Source: Hanstruepera ponticola (GTDB lineage: Bacteria; Bacteroidota; Bacteroidia; Flavobacteriales; Flavobacteriaceae). Taken from it: DNA of 64,000 bases. The notes below the pieces were generated by a model that worked only from the letters and a program-made list of their open reading frames with translations, was not told where the DNA came from and made no database searches. Within the stretch, counting starts at the first letter, position 1; every line of letters starts with the position of its first letter. The stretch spans positions 434,001 through 498,000 of the forward strand of contig NZ_JABANC010000001.1 of the NCBI RefSeq assembly GCF_012931685.1, read 5' to 3'. Below, one piece after another: positions 42,724 through 51,344 of this stretch. Both the position numbers and the translations under genes were made by a program.

Positions 42724-43851
42724 ATGAAAACAAAATATCTGCTGCTATTTTTTTTAGTATCGGTTTTAACAAGCTCTGCTCAAGAATTGGCACTTGCCAA
42801 GCAAGATGGTAAGTTTGGTTATATTACTAAAAAAGGCGAATGGAAAATTAAACCGAGTTTTAAAGTAGCCAAAAGCTTCTCTGGTGATTTGGCTGAAGCT
42901 ATGAACGACAAAAAACAATGGGGTTTTATAAACCGAGAAGGTGATTGGGTTATTGAACCTACTTTTGACAAAACTAAAGAATTCAATTCTGGTATAGCGG
43001 TTGTTCTTAAAGACAAAAATTGGATTTATATTAATACTAAAGGTGAACAAGTGCTTACCAATATTTCATCAGATAAAATTTACGATTTTAATGATGGGTT
43101 TGCATTAGTGCGTGAAGGTGATTATGTAGGTTTTATCAACACAGAAGGCAAGACCGTGATTGCACCAAAATTCCAAAAAGCTTTCAATTTTGAAAACGGT
43201 TACGCCAAGGTATTAGAAAATGATAAATGGGGTTTGAGTGATAAAACTGGTAACTACTATGTGAAAACTGAATATGATGGTATTAGTAACGTTTACAACG
43301 GACAAGTAGTAGCCAATAAAGGAGAGACTTATGGTCTAATTATAAATGGTACATTTAAAGAAGTTCCAGGTGCTCAAAAAATTTGGGACTTTTCAATCAA
43401 TGGTGAGAATACTTATGCCAAAAAGGATGATAAAATAGGATTTATTGATAACAAAGGTAATTGGATTGTTCAACCAACCTATGACAAAGTACGTGCCTTT
43501 GTAAATGGAATGGCGCCTGTTATGAAAGATAAAAAATGGGGCTACATCAATACTTCTGGTGAAGTTGTTATTCCGTTAGAGTACCGCGACGCTGAAATTT
43601 TCAGTGAAGATGGATTGGCTCCAGTTAAAATTGATAAACTTTGGGGTTTTATAAATACTAAAGGGGAAATGGTTATTGAGGACAATTATGATATTACCGC
43701 AGGCGGATTCTCCATTTTTCAAAAAAATAACCAAAAAGGGTTCTATGATGGATTGGCTCGAGTAAAAGACAAAAAATCTTGGGTTTATATCAATACGAAA
43801 GGAGAGGTTCTTAACAATATTTCTTTTGAAAATTTAGAGCTTTTCAAATAA
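42724..43851 (+). CDS. Exported WG-repeat protein
   Basis: 375 residues. Signal peptide at 1-19 (TSSAQ). The mature protein is about nine WG repeats, each about 35 residues with a pattern like KWGYINTSGEVVIPLEYRDA (20 residues): W-G-F/Y-I-N, a Gly, then V-I-x-P-x-[FY], followed by F-x-x-G-x-A-x-V. Such repeats form beta-rich binding surfaces of unknown ligand. Placed 20 bases after the lyase gene and 24 before the ketoreductase gene, so it is in the same operon. Its role in pigment formation is unknown; it could help assembly in the envelope. Confidence 0.8.
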   Translation: MKTKYLLLFFLVSVLTSSAQELALAKQDGKFGYITKKGEWKIKPSFKVAKSFSGDLAEAMNDKKQWGFINREGDWVIEPTFDKTKEFNSGIAVVLKDKNWIYINTKGEQVLTNISSDKIYDFNDGFALVREGDYVGFINTEGKTVIAPKFQKAFNFENGYAKVLENDKWGLSDKTGNYYVKTEYDGISNVYNGQVVANKGETYGLIINGTFKEVPGAQKIWDFSINGENTYAKKDDKIGFIDNKGNWIVQPTYDKVRAFVNGMAPVMKDKKWGYINTSGEVVIPLEYRDAEIFSEDGLAPVKIDKLWGFINTKGEMVIEDNYDITAGGFSIFQKNNQKGFYDGLARVKDKKSWVYINTKGEVLNNISFENLELFK

Positions 43852-43875
43852 CAAAATCAAAAACATTAAATCTAC

Positions 43876-44607
43876 ATGAAATGTGCCCTAGTAACAGGTG
43901 GGTCTAGAGGAATTGGAAAAGCTATATGTATTCAATTAGCAAAAGATTCTGACTACCACATATTAATAAATTATAATAGTAATGAAGAAGCCGCATTAGA
44001 AACTTTAAAAAGTATTGAAGCCGAAGGCAATTCAGGTGAAATTATTCAATTTAATGTATCTAACGCTGATTCTGTAAATAATGCTTTAAACACCTGGCAG
44101 GAAAATAACAAAGAATCTATTGTTGAAGTTATTGTAAACAATGCAGGAATAACCAAAGATGGCTTGTTTATGTGGATGCCAAAAGAAGATTGGGATAGCG
44201 TTATTAATACCTCGTTAAACGGATTTTATAACGTAACCAATAACTTAATTCAAAAGTTATTACGTAACCGTTATGGTCGCATTATCAATATTGCTTCAGT
44301 TTCTGGTGTAAAGGGCACGGCTGGACAAACCAATTATTCTGCTGCCAAAGGTGCTTTAGTGGCTGCAACCAAAGCATTGGCTCAAGAGGTAGCTAAACGA
44401 AAAATCACTGTAAATGCTATAGCGCCAGGTTTCATAAAATCTGATATGACATCAGAATTGGATGAATCTGAATTAAAAAATTTAATCCCAGTTAACAGAT
44501 TTGGAGAACCTGAAGAAGTAGCTCATGCTGTTTCATTTTTAGCTTCAAAAAAAGCGTCTTATATTACTGGAGAGGTTTTAAATATTAATGGAGGGATTTA
44601 CTCATAA
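43876..44607 (+). CDS. fabG: 3-oxoacyl-ACP reductase, FabG-like
   Basis: 243 residues. Classical SDR: NADPH site TGGSRGIGKA (7-16), NNAGITKDG, catalytic Ser in IASVSGVKG and Tyr-x3-Lys in NYSAAKGALVA, then NAIAPGFIKSDMTSEL and a C-terminal ITGEVLNINGG. Reduces the beta-keto group formed in each polyene extension cycle, before dehydration. It is the only ketoreductase in the visible cluster, so it must serve every cycle or share the task with the housekeeping enzyme. Confidence 0.9.
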   Translation: MKCALVTGGSRGIGKAICIQLAKDSDYHILINYNSNEEAALETLKSIEAEGNSGEIIQFNVSNADSVNNALNTWQENNKESIVEVIVNNAGITKDGLFMWMPKEDWDSVINTSLNGFYNVTNNLIQKLLRNRYGRIINIASVSGVKGTAGQTNYSAAKGALVAATKALAQEVAKRKITVNAIAPGFIKSDMTSELDESELKNLIPVNRFGEPEEVAHAVSFLASKKASYITGEVLNINGGIYS

Positions 44608-44617
44608 TCAATTTTAA

Positions 44618-45832
44618 ATGAATCGTGTTGTCATTACTGGAATGGGAATTTATTCTTGTATAGGTAAAAACCTAGAAGAAGTTAAAAACTCATTATATGA
44701 AGGAAAATCAGGTATCAAAATAGACGAAGAGCGTATTCCGTTTGGATATCGCTCTCCTTTAACTGGTATGGTGGAAAGACCAAACTTAAAAAATGACTTA
44801 TCAAGACGACAGCGAGTTAGTTTAGGTGAAGAGGGTGAATATGCTTTTGTAGCAACTCTTGAAGCACTAAAAAACGCAAAAATTGATCAAGATTATATTG
44901 ATGCTAATGAAGTTGGTATTATATACGGTAACGACAGTACAGCACAATCTGTAATTGAATCTATCGATACTATTAGAGAGAAAAAAGATACAACATTAGT
45001 AGGTTCGGGTGCTATTTTTAAAGGGATGAATTCAACAGTAACTATGAATTTGTCAACTATTTTTAAACTAACAGGTGTAAACTTTACAATAAGTGCAGCA
45101 TGCGCGAGTGGCTCACACGCTATCGGCATGGCGTATCAACTTATAAAAAGTGGATTACAAGAGTGTGTTATCTGTGGTGGCGCACAAGAAATCAATAAAC
45201 TAGCTATGGGAAGTTTTGACGGCTTGGGTGTGTTTTCCTCAAATTTGGAACATCCCGAACAAGCTTCAAAACCTTTTGACATCTCACGTGACGGATTGGT
45301 GCCTAGTGGTGGTGGTGCAACTTTAATTTTGGAATCCTACGACTCTGCTATAAAAAGAGGCGCTCATATTCTGGGTGAAATTATTGGTTATGGTTTTTCT
45401 TCAAATGGGGAACACATTTCTACTCCAAACGTAGAAGGTCCTTCAAAAGCAATGCTTAAAGCCATTAAGCAAGCGAACATTAACCCTTCAGATATTGCTT
45501 ATGTTAATGCACACGCTACATCAACACCGGTTGGAGATGCTAATGAAGCTAAAGCTATAGTCAATGTTTTTGGTGAAAACGGACCTTACGTAAGTTCAAC
45601 AAAATCTATGACTGGCCATGAATGTTGGATGGCTGGTGCCAGTGAAGTTATTTATTCTATGCTCATGATGCAACATGACTTCATTGCCCCAAATATAAAC
45701 CTTACACAGCCAGACGAAGCAGCTTCGAAATTAAATTTAGTTAGTAAAACAATAGATAAAAAATTTGATGTATTTTTGTCCAATTCTTTTGGATTTGGGG
45801 GAACAAATTCAGCATTAATAATTAAAAAATAA
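44618..45832 (+). CDS. Beta-ketoacyl-ACP synthase (KS1), active-site Cys present
   Basis: 404 residues, FabF-like. Catalytic triad visible: Cys162 in ISAACASGSHAIG, His in NAHATSTPVGD and His in TGHECWMAGASE. The C-terminus has the conserved FGFGGTNSALI. Condenses malonyl-ACP in polyene elongation or primes a fatty-acyl chain. The usual gate residues differ from housekeeping FabF (MTGHECWMAG instead of LGHTLGAAG-type). Located between ketoreductase and ACP1 with ten-base spacing. Confidence 0.88.
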   Translation: MNRVVITGMGIYSCIGKNLEEVKNSLYEGKSGIKIDEERIPFGYRSPLTGMVERPNLKNDLSRRQRVSLGEEGEYAFVATLEALKNAKIDQDYIDANEVGIIYGNDSTAQSVIESIDTIREKKDTTLVGSGAIFKGMNSTVTMNLSTIFKLTGVNFTISAACASGSHAIGMAYQLIKSGLQECVICGGAQEINKLAMGSFDGLGVFSSNLEHPEQASKPFDISRDGLVPSGGGATLILESYDSAIKRGAHILGEIIGYGFSSNGEHISTPNVEGPSKAMLKAIKQANINPSDIAYVNAHATSTPVGDANEAKAIVNVFGENGPYVSSTKSMTGHECWMAGASEVIYSMLMMQHDFIAPNINLTQPDEAASKLNLVSKTIDKKFDVFLSNSFGFGGTNSALIIKK

Positions 45833-45842
45833 AAGAGAGGTG

Positions 45843-46085
45843 ATGGATAAAGAAGTTATTATTGAAAAAATAAACGACTTTCTTATTGATGAATTTGAAG
45901 TTGAACCAGATGACATCGCACCAGAGGCTAATTTAAAAGACACGCTTGAACTTGATAGCTTGGACTTTGTTGATCTTGTAGTTGCTGTAGAATCTAACTT
46001 TGGTGTAAAACTGGTAGGGGAAGATTTTGTAAATGTTAAAACACTTCAAGATTTCTACAATCTTATTGAAAATAAATTAAGCTAA
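45843..46085 (+). CDS. Acyl carrier protein (ACP1)
   Basis: 80 residues from the ATG at 45843; a GTG one codon earlier is possible. Acidic helical protein with the phosphopantetheine attachment Ser in LELDSLDFVDLVV (DSL, about residue 39). Carries growing chains for the cluster enzymes. A purine-rich GAGAGG lies just before the start, unusual for this phylum. It ends with LQDFYNLIENKLS. Confidence 0.92.
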   Translation: MDKEVIIEKINDFLIDEFEVEPDDIAPEANLKDTLELDSLDFVDLVVAVESNFGVKLVGEDFVNVKTLQDFYNLIENKLS

Positions 46086-46103
46086 AAACACGCATATCTA
46101 TGT

Positions 46104-46988
46104 ATGGCTGCTGAATGGCAAGGAAAATCTAGAGGCACGGTTCTAGGATACAAAATATTTGTATTTTTCATGAAGAACTTTGGACTAGGAGCAGCTTATT
46201 TTATATTATATTTTGTTGCTACCTATTTTTGCTTTTTTGCACGTGATAGCTCCAAAGCTATTTACTATTATTTCAAAGAGCGTTTGCAATATTCTAAAGA
46301 AAAGAGTCTATGGAGTATCTTCAAAAGCTATTATGTATTTGGTCAAACTATAATTGACAAAGTTGCTATTTCTTCAGGGTTAAGAGATAAATTCACATAT
46401 GAATTTGATGGTATTCATTTAATTGAAGAAACACTAAAACAAAAAAAAGGTGGCGTTCTTATCAGCGCTCATGTTGGAAATTTTGAAATTGCAGAATTCT
46501 TTTTTGGCGAATTGGAAGGAAAAACATCCATTAGCTTATTAACGACCGATGTGGAGCATACTGCAATAAAAGAATACATTGAAAGTGTCACCAATAAATC
46601 TCATATAAATCTGATTCTAATTAAAGAAGATTTATCACACATTTTTGAAATTAATGCAGCTTTAGCACGTAATGAAATTGTATGTATTACTGGTGATCGC
46701 TATGTAAAAGGTTCAAAATATTTAACACAATCACTTTTGGGTAAAGATGCAAAATTTCCTGCTGGTCCCTTTTTATTAGCATCTAGGTTAAATGTACCTG
46801 TATTATTTGTGTATGTCATGAAGGAAACTTCGAGCCATTACCACTTATATGCTAGAAAATCACAAGCCAAGCAAAGAGATTCACAAATGTTATTAAAAGA
46901 ATACGCAGAAAGTGTATCTTGGATGCTAGAAAAATATCCGCTTCAGTGGTTTAATTATTTTGATTTTTGGAATTCTAAAAATACTTAA
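46104..46988 (+). CDS. LpxL/HtrB-family acyltransferase
   Basis: 294 residues. N-terminal membrane anchor (about 15-48: FFMKNFGLGAAYFILYFVAT, 20 residues), then the lysophospholipid/lipid A acyltransferase core with ISAHVGNFEIAEF (HX4E-type motif, about 118-130), VCITGDRYVKGSKYL and KFPAGPFLLASRLNVPVLFV (20). Ends with PLQWFNYFDFW, the usual LpxL-type end. In aryl polyene clusters such enzymes move acyl chains onto lipid or glycolipid acceptors. Here it is a candidate for attaching the polyene acyl group to the dialkylresorcinol or to a membrane anchor. Confidence 0.82.
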   Translation: MAAEWQGKSRGTVLGYKIFVFFMKNFGLGAAYFILYFVATYFCFFARDSSKAIYYYFKERLQYSKEKSLWSIFKSYYVFGQTIIDKVAISSGLRDKFTYEFDGIHLIEETLKQKKGGVLISAHVGNFEIAEFFFGELEGKTSISLLTTDVEHTAIKEYIESVTNKSHINLILIKEDLSHIFEINAALARNEIVCITGDRYVKGSKYLTQSLLGKDAKFPAGPFLLASRLNVPVLFVYVMKETSSHYHLYARKSQAKQRDSQMLLKEYAESVSWMLEKYPLQWFNYFDFWNSKNT

Positions 46989-47909
46989 ATGCAATCCGTA
47001 TTAGTTATACATTATTCCCAGTCTGGTCAGCTTACCGAGATTGTAAATAATATTTCGGCTTCAATAAAAGGTGATAATATTGAGACAACCCATGTATCAA
47101 TCAATATGAAAGAGCCTTTTCCATTTCCTTGGAATAAAAAAGAATTTTATGGTGCTTTTCCTGACACCTTTAACCAAATACCTCATGAGGTAGAAGTTTT
47201 ACCCGAGCATATTATAAATAAAAAGTACGATTTAATTATATTTGGATATAGTATCTGGTATTTAACTCCCTCACTCCCAACCACTTCATTTTTACATACA
47301 GAACAAGCCAAAAAATTGTTTAACAATACACCTGTTATAACTGTAATTGGCTGTAGAAACATGTGGATTATGGCACAGGAAAAAATGAAGAAAAAACTAA
47401 AATCTATGAATGCTCATTTAGTTGGTAATATAGTTTTGGCAGACAGGCATATAAATCATATTAGTGTCATCACTATTGCTCAATGGATGTTCTCTGGAAA
47501 AAAAGAACGTTTTTTGGGAATATTTCCAAAGCCAGGTGTATCTCAAAAGGACATAGATGAAGCAACTAAATTTGGCCCTATTATCTTAAATCATCTACAA
47601 AAAAATGATTTTACTGGATTGCAAAACAATCTTTTAGAAAAAAATGCTGTCAAAATAAAACCTTTTTTGATTACAGTAGATAAACGTGCCAATGTCATAT
47701 TCTCAAAATGGGCCCAATTTATTCAATCTAAAGGTGATAAAAATGCACCAAAAAGACAATTTTGGGTTAAAATCTTTAATTATTACCTATTATTTGTCAT
47801 TTGGTTTATTGCACCTATAGTTTTTATCTTATTTTTGTTGACTTATTTACCTTTGTACGGTAAAATTAAAAGAGATAAAGTATATTACGCATCTGTTGCA
47901 TTAAAATAG
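46989..47909 (+). CDS. darA: DarA, dialkylresorcinol-forming enzyme (flavodoxin-like, membrane-anchored)
   Basis: 306 residues. N-terminus SVLVIHYSQSGQLTEIVNNI (20 residues) matches a flavodoxin-type FMN phosphate loop (S-x-S-G-x-x-T), and KYDLIIFGYSIWYLTPSLPT (20) the second flavin-binding strand. The C-terminus has membrane segments (about 256-290: LLFVIWFIAPIVFILFLLTY, 20). It resembles the DarA family found beside DarB in dialkylresorcinol clusters, where DarA is thought to aromatise the cyclohexanedione made by DarB. A flavodoxin fold suits that oxidation. No gap from the preceding acyltransferase stop. Confidence 0.85.
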   Translation: MQSVLVIHYSQSGQLTEIVNNISASIKGDNIETTHVSINMKEPFPFPWNKKEFYGAFPDTFNQIPHEVEVLPEHIINKKYDLIIFGYSIWYLTPSLPTTSFLHTEQAKKLFNNTPVITVIGCRNMWIMAQEKMKKKLKSMNAHLVGNIVLADRHINHISVITIAQWMFSGKKERFLGIFPKPGVSQKDIDEATKFGPIILNHLQKNDFTGLQNNLLEKNAVKIKPFLITVDKRANVIFSKWAQFIQSKGDKNAPKRQFWVKIFNYYLLFVIWFIAPIVFILFLLTYLPLYGKIKRDKVYYASVALK

Positions 47910-47913
47910 GAGG
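47908..47913 (+). promoter_or_regulatory. Strong Shine-Dalgarno sequence of darB
   Basis: AGGAGG, nine bases before the darB ATG at 47923 and overlapping the darA stop codon. Bacteroidetes genes rarely carry such sites, so this one stands out and fixes the darB start. Confidence 0.6.
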
Positions 47914-47922
47914 CACCGAAAA

Positions 47923-49056
47923 ATGAACGAAGTTTATATAACAAGAGTATCAAAGTTTTTACCAAATCGTCCAATCAGTAATGATGAAATGGAAGATAAG
48001 CTTGGGACTATTAATGGTAAGACGTCTAAAGGACGTCGAATAGTTTTACGAAATAATCAGATAAAAACAAGGTACTATGCAATTGATGATAACGGAAATA
48101 TTACCCACAACAATGCGCAGCTTACAAAAGAAGCTATAGTAGGTTTATGTGATGATACGTTTAAAGCAGAAGATATAGAATTGCTATCTTGTGGAACATC
48201 CAGCCCAGACCAAATATTACCATCGCATGCAGCTATGGTTCATGGTTTTTTAAAGAATGGTAATGTTGAAATTAATTCGCCTTCTGGAGCATGTTGTTCT
48301 GGAATGAATGCCTTAAAATTTGCCTATCTATCAGTCAAATCTGGAGGAACAAAAAACGCAGTTGCCACTGGGTCCGAGCGTACCTCAACATGGATGAAAT
48401 CTGATACTTTTGAAGAAGAAATTAAATATCTTGAAACTTTAGAAGACAACCCTATTCTAGCTTTTAATAAAGATTTTTTAAGGTGGATGCTATCAGATGG
48501 TGCTGGCGCTTTTCTTTTAGAAAATGAACCAAAAGGAGATCAACCCTTAAAAATAGAGTGGATGGAAGGCTACTCATATGCTCATGAAATTGAAGCATGC
48601 ATGTACGCTGGTGGCGACAAATTGGAAGATGGTTTTTTAAAACCTTGGAGTGAATATCCATCTGATCAGTGGAGTAAAAAGTCACTTTTTGCCATGAAAC
48701 AAGATGTCAAACTGCTTGGCGAAAATATTTTAGTTAAAGGTGTAGACAGCTTAAAAAAGGCTCTTTCAAAACATGATTTAAGCCCAACTGATATTGACTA
48801 TTATTTGCCACACATATCTTCCCATTTCTTTAAAGAAAAGTTATACCAAGAAATGATTGCTCAAGGTGTTGAAATTCCTTGGGAAAATTGGTTCATGAAC
48901 TTGAGCAAAGTTGGTAACGTGGGTGCTGGTTCAATCTACATTATGTTAGAAGAATTGACTCATTCAGGAAAATTGAAAAAAGGTGATAAAATTTTACTGT
49001 CGGTCCCTGAAAGTGCTCGTTTTGCTTATTCAATTGCCCTTTTAACAGTGTGTTAA
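47923..49056 (+). CDS. darB: DarB, ketosynthase III-like dialkylresorcinol condensing enzyme
   Basis: 377 residues, thiolase fold of the FabH/3-oxoacyl-ACP synthase III type. Active-site Cys125 in NSPSGACCSGMNALKFA; His in YYLPHISSHFFKEKL; Asn in LSKVGNVGAGSIYIM; these align with the Cys-His-Asn triad of FabH. DarB joins two fatty-acid-derived precursors and cyclises them to a cyclohexanedione, which becomes the dialkylresorcinol half of flexirubin. Starts 13 bases after darA with a clear AGGAGG. Confidence 0.9.
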   Translation: MNEVYITRVSKFLPNRPISNDEMEDKLGTINGKTSKGRRIVLRNNQIKTRYYAIDDNGNITHNNAQLTKEAIVGLCDDTFKAEDIELLSCGTSSPDQILPSHAAMVHGFLKNGNVEINSPSGACCSGMNALKFAYLSVKSGGTKNAVATGSERTSTWMKSDTFEEEIKYLETLEDNPILAFNKDFLRWMLSDGAGAFLLENEPKGDQPLKIEWMEGYSYAHEIEACMYAGGDKLEDGFLKPWSEYPSDQWSKKSLFAMKQDVKLLGENILVKGVDSLKKALSKHDLSPTDIDYYLPHISSHFFKEKLYQEMIAQGVEIPWENWFMNLSKVGNVGAGSIYIMLEELTHSGKLKKGDKILLSVPESARFAYSIALLTVC

Positions 49057-49057
49057 A

Positions 49058-49492
49058 ATGAAAGCTAATCAATTCCCTGTTCAAAACATAACAAATTTAA
49101 TTCCTCAAAAGATTCCGTTTGTAATGGTTGATTCGCTTTTGAACTTTAACAGTGAAAAAATCACCTCTTCATTTAAAATTTTAGATGATAATCTTTTTGT
49201 TGAAAACAATTTGTTTCTTGAACCCGGACTTGTTGAAAATATGGCACAGACCGTTGCCTTGCATACGGGATATGATTATTTTTTAAAAGGTGAAAAGGCA
49301 CCAACGGGATACATTGGCTCCATTAAAACCATCATCATTAATAAGCTCCCAAAAGTAGATGATGTCATTAGAACAGAAGCCAACATTCTTCATGAATTTA
49401 TGGGTGTTACAATGGTCTCTGTTTCAGTATTTAATGCTAAAAATGAAGAAATTGCTTCAGGTGAAATGAAAACGGTAATTGCAAACACATGA
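49058..49492 (+). CDS. Hotdog-fold dehydratase subunit (DH1), lacking the catalytic His
   Basis: 144 residues. FabZ-like opening LIPQKIPFVMVDSLLNF and the central helix LVENMAQTVALHTG with Glu60 at the FabZ catalytic Glu position. The GHFPG loop that supplies the catalytic His in FabA/FabZ is absent; the corresponding stretch is VENNLFLEPG. It resembles the ApeP-type partner subunit of aryl polyene dehydratases. Probably works with a His-bearing subunit such as the one at 62321-62689. One base after darB. Confidence 0.8.
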   Translation: MKANQFPVQNITNLIPQKIPFVMVDSLLNFNSEKITSSFKILDDNLFVENNLFLEPGLVENMAQTVALHTGYDYFLKGEKAPTGYIGSIKTIIINKLPKVDDVIRTEANILHEFMGVTMVSVSVFNAKNEEIASGEMKTVIANT

Positions 49493-49941
49493 ATTGCCAA
49501 GATATAGATATCACCAAATTCTTGCCACATCGCGAACCTTTCTTAATGGTTGATCATGTGCTATCTATAGATGATGAACATGTTTCAACAGCATTTACCA
49601 TCAAAGACGAATGTATTTTTAATGATAAAGGTTTTTTTAACGAAGCTGGAATGACGGAAAATGCTGCTCAAACTTGCTCTTCAATTGTAGGGAAAAGTTA
49701 TTTTGATGATGAGGACACAAATGGCCTGGGAACAAAGTTAATTGGTTTTATAAGCGCAATTAAATCCTTAAAAATACTATCATGTCCTAAAGTTGGCTCC
49801 ACAATTAAAACCCACGCAAAAATTATTTCAAAACTCGAAACTGAACATTACAAAATGTGCTCCATTCAATGTTCAATTACATTAGCCCAAGAAGAATTGT
49901 TATCTTGTGAAATGAATTTATTCATACGAGAATTAAATTAA
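49489..49941 (+). CDS. Hotdog-fold dehydratase subunit (DH2), lacking the catalytic His
   Basis: 150 residues; its ATG overlaps the DH1 stop by four bases. FLPHREPFLMVDHVLSI is the FabZ-type start and MTENAAQTCSSIVG the central helix with Glu57 at the catalytic acidic position. As in DH1 the GHFPG loop is missing (FNDKGFFNEAG). Sister of DH1 by position and pattern. Two such subunits may serve different chain lengths or the two halves of the pigment; that is inference. Confidence 0.8.
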   Translation: MNCQDIDITKFLPHREPFLMVDHVLSIDDEHVSTAFTIKDECIFNDKGFFNEAGMTENAAQTCSSIVGKSYFDDEDTNGLGTKLIGFISAIKSLKILSCPKVGSTIKTHAKIISKLETEHYKMCSIQCSITLAQEELLSCEMNLFIRELN

Positions 49942-49950
49942 TTTTTGAAG

Positions 49951-50358
49951 ATGAAAAAAGATGAAGTCCCTCAAGACAAAAGCAATCTCGAATCAGCTAA
50001 TTTCAAAGAGCTTTGCTATGCTGTTGACGAAAACGGCGAATACACAACCGTTAATAGTTCAGGCTGGGATCCTAAAACTATAGCTTTAGACAATGCCATT
50101 CAAGAAATAAATGCACGGGTGGAAGATGCTAAAAAAAGAGTGTTAGATAATCAAACAAGTCCCATAGAGTATTACATGGAGTTGCATAAAATGGATGTTA
50201 ATATTCTAGCAAGTTATGTAAGGATTTGGAAATGGCGTGTAAAACGGCACTTTAAGCCACATGTTTTCAAAAAACTATCTGATAAAACACTTCAAAAATA
50301 TGCTGATGTTTTTGAAATCAGTATTGAACAACTAAAAAACATAGAATATGGAGATTAA
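49951..50358 (+). CDS. Conserved-type flexirubin-cluster protein, unknown function
   Basis: 135 residues from the ATG at 49951 (a TTG two codons earlier also is open). Hydrophilic and helical, without signal or membrane segment. Features: ELCYAVDENGEYTTVNSSGW (20 residues), LDNAIQEINARVEDAKKRVL (20, helix), EYYMELHKMDVNILASYVRI (20) and a basic stretch WKWRVKRHFKPHVFKKLSDK (20). Its 3' end overlaps the BtrH-like gene by 11 bases, so the products are probably made together and may interact. I recognise no family. Confidence 0.72.
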   Translation: MKKDEVPQDKSNLESANFKELCYAVDENGEYTTVNSSGWDPKTIALDNAIQEINARVEDAKKRVLDNQTSPIEYYMELHKMDVNILASYVRIWKWRVKRHFKPHVFKKLSDKTLQKYADVFEISIEQLKNIEYGD

Positions 50359-51343
50359 ATTTACCCACCATCAATCTGCACATTGCGAAAATGGTGTGGT
50401 TTCAAATTTAATGAAACATAACGGATTCAATGTCAGCGAACCTATGGTTTTTGGCATTGGTTCTGGCTTGTTGTTTTGCTACATTCCTTTATTAATGGTC
50501 AACCATGCTCCTGCAATTACTTATAGAGCTATGCCTGGCTTTATTTTCAAGCGTTTTGCTAAACGTGTTGGAATTAAGATAAAACGTGAGAAGTTTAAGG
50601 ATCCAAAAAAAGCAAAAGCCCGATTAGATGAAAATTTAAAGAACAACAACCCAGTTGGCCTTCAGGTCGGTGTTTATAACTTGGTTTACTTCCCTGATGA
50701 ATATCGCTTTCATTTCAATGCGCACAATTTAGTGGTTTATGGAAAGGAAAATGACACCTATCTAATTAGCGACCCGGTTATGGAAACGGTTACCACATTA
50801 ACCGAAAAGCAATTGGAAAAAGTACGTTTTGCTAAAGGTGCTTTTGCCCCAAAAGGTCACATATACTATCCAACAGATTTTCCTAATGAACTGAAGCTTG
50901 AATCGGCAATTAAAAAAGGCATCAAGCAAACGTGTAGAGAAATGTTGGCTCCAATGCCTATTGTTGGCGTTAAAGGAATTAGAACAATAGCAAAACTAAT
51001 AAGAAAATGGCCTAAAAAGAAAGGTATAAAAGTTGCCAATCATTATTTAGGACAAATTGTGAGAATGCAGGAGGAAATTGGAACTGGCGGTGGTGGATTT
51101 CGTTACATATTTGCAGCATTTCTGCAAGAATCTAGCAAAGTTTTAAATAATGAAAGACTAGCCGAATTGTCAAAAGAAATGACCCAAATTGGCGATTTAT
51201 GGCGTGATTTTGCTGTTGATGCATCCAGAATTTATAAAAATAGAGGAACGAAGGTTGATGGTTATAATGATATAGCCTCGCAATTGGAAACTATTGCAGA
51301 TAAAGAAGAAGTTTTCTTTAAAAAACTTAAGAAAGCCATTTAA
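50348..51343 (+). CDS. BtrH-like acyltransferase
   Basis: 331 residues. The N-terminal domain (about 1-150) resembles the BtrH N-terminal domain of butirosin biosynthesis, a papain-like fold. Candidate triad: Cys13 in HHQSAHCENGVVSNLM, His126 in FHFNAHNLVVYG, Asp142 in YLISDPV. The C-terminal helical half (about 180-331) has GTGGGGFRYIFAAFLQE and DLWRDFAVDASRIYKNRG, similar to the second domain usual in these proteins. BtrH moves an acyl group from ACP to an acceptor, so here the enzyme could ester-link the ACP-bound aryl polyene to dialkylresorcinol. That role is inference. Confidence 0.75.
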   Translation: MEIKFTHHQSAHCENGVVSNLMKHNGFNVSEPMVFGIGSGLLFCYIPLLMVNHAPAITYRAMPGFIFKRFAKRVGIKIKREKFKDPKKAKARLDENLKNNNPVGLQVGVYNLVYFPDEYRFHFNAHNLVVYGKENDTYLISDPVMETVTTLTEKQLEKVRFAKGAFAPKGHIYYPTDFPNELKLESAIKKGIKQTCREMLAPMPIVGVKGIRTIAKLIRKWPKKKGIKVANHYLGQIVRMQEEIGTGGGGFRYIFAAFLQESSKVLNNERLAELSKEMTQIGDLWRDFAVDASRIYKNRGTKVDGYNDIASQLETIADKEEVFFKKLKKAI

Positions 51344-51344
51344 C

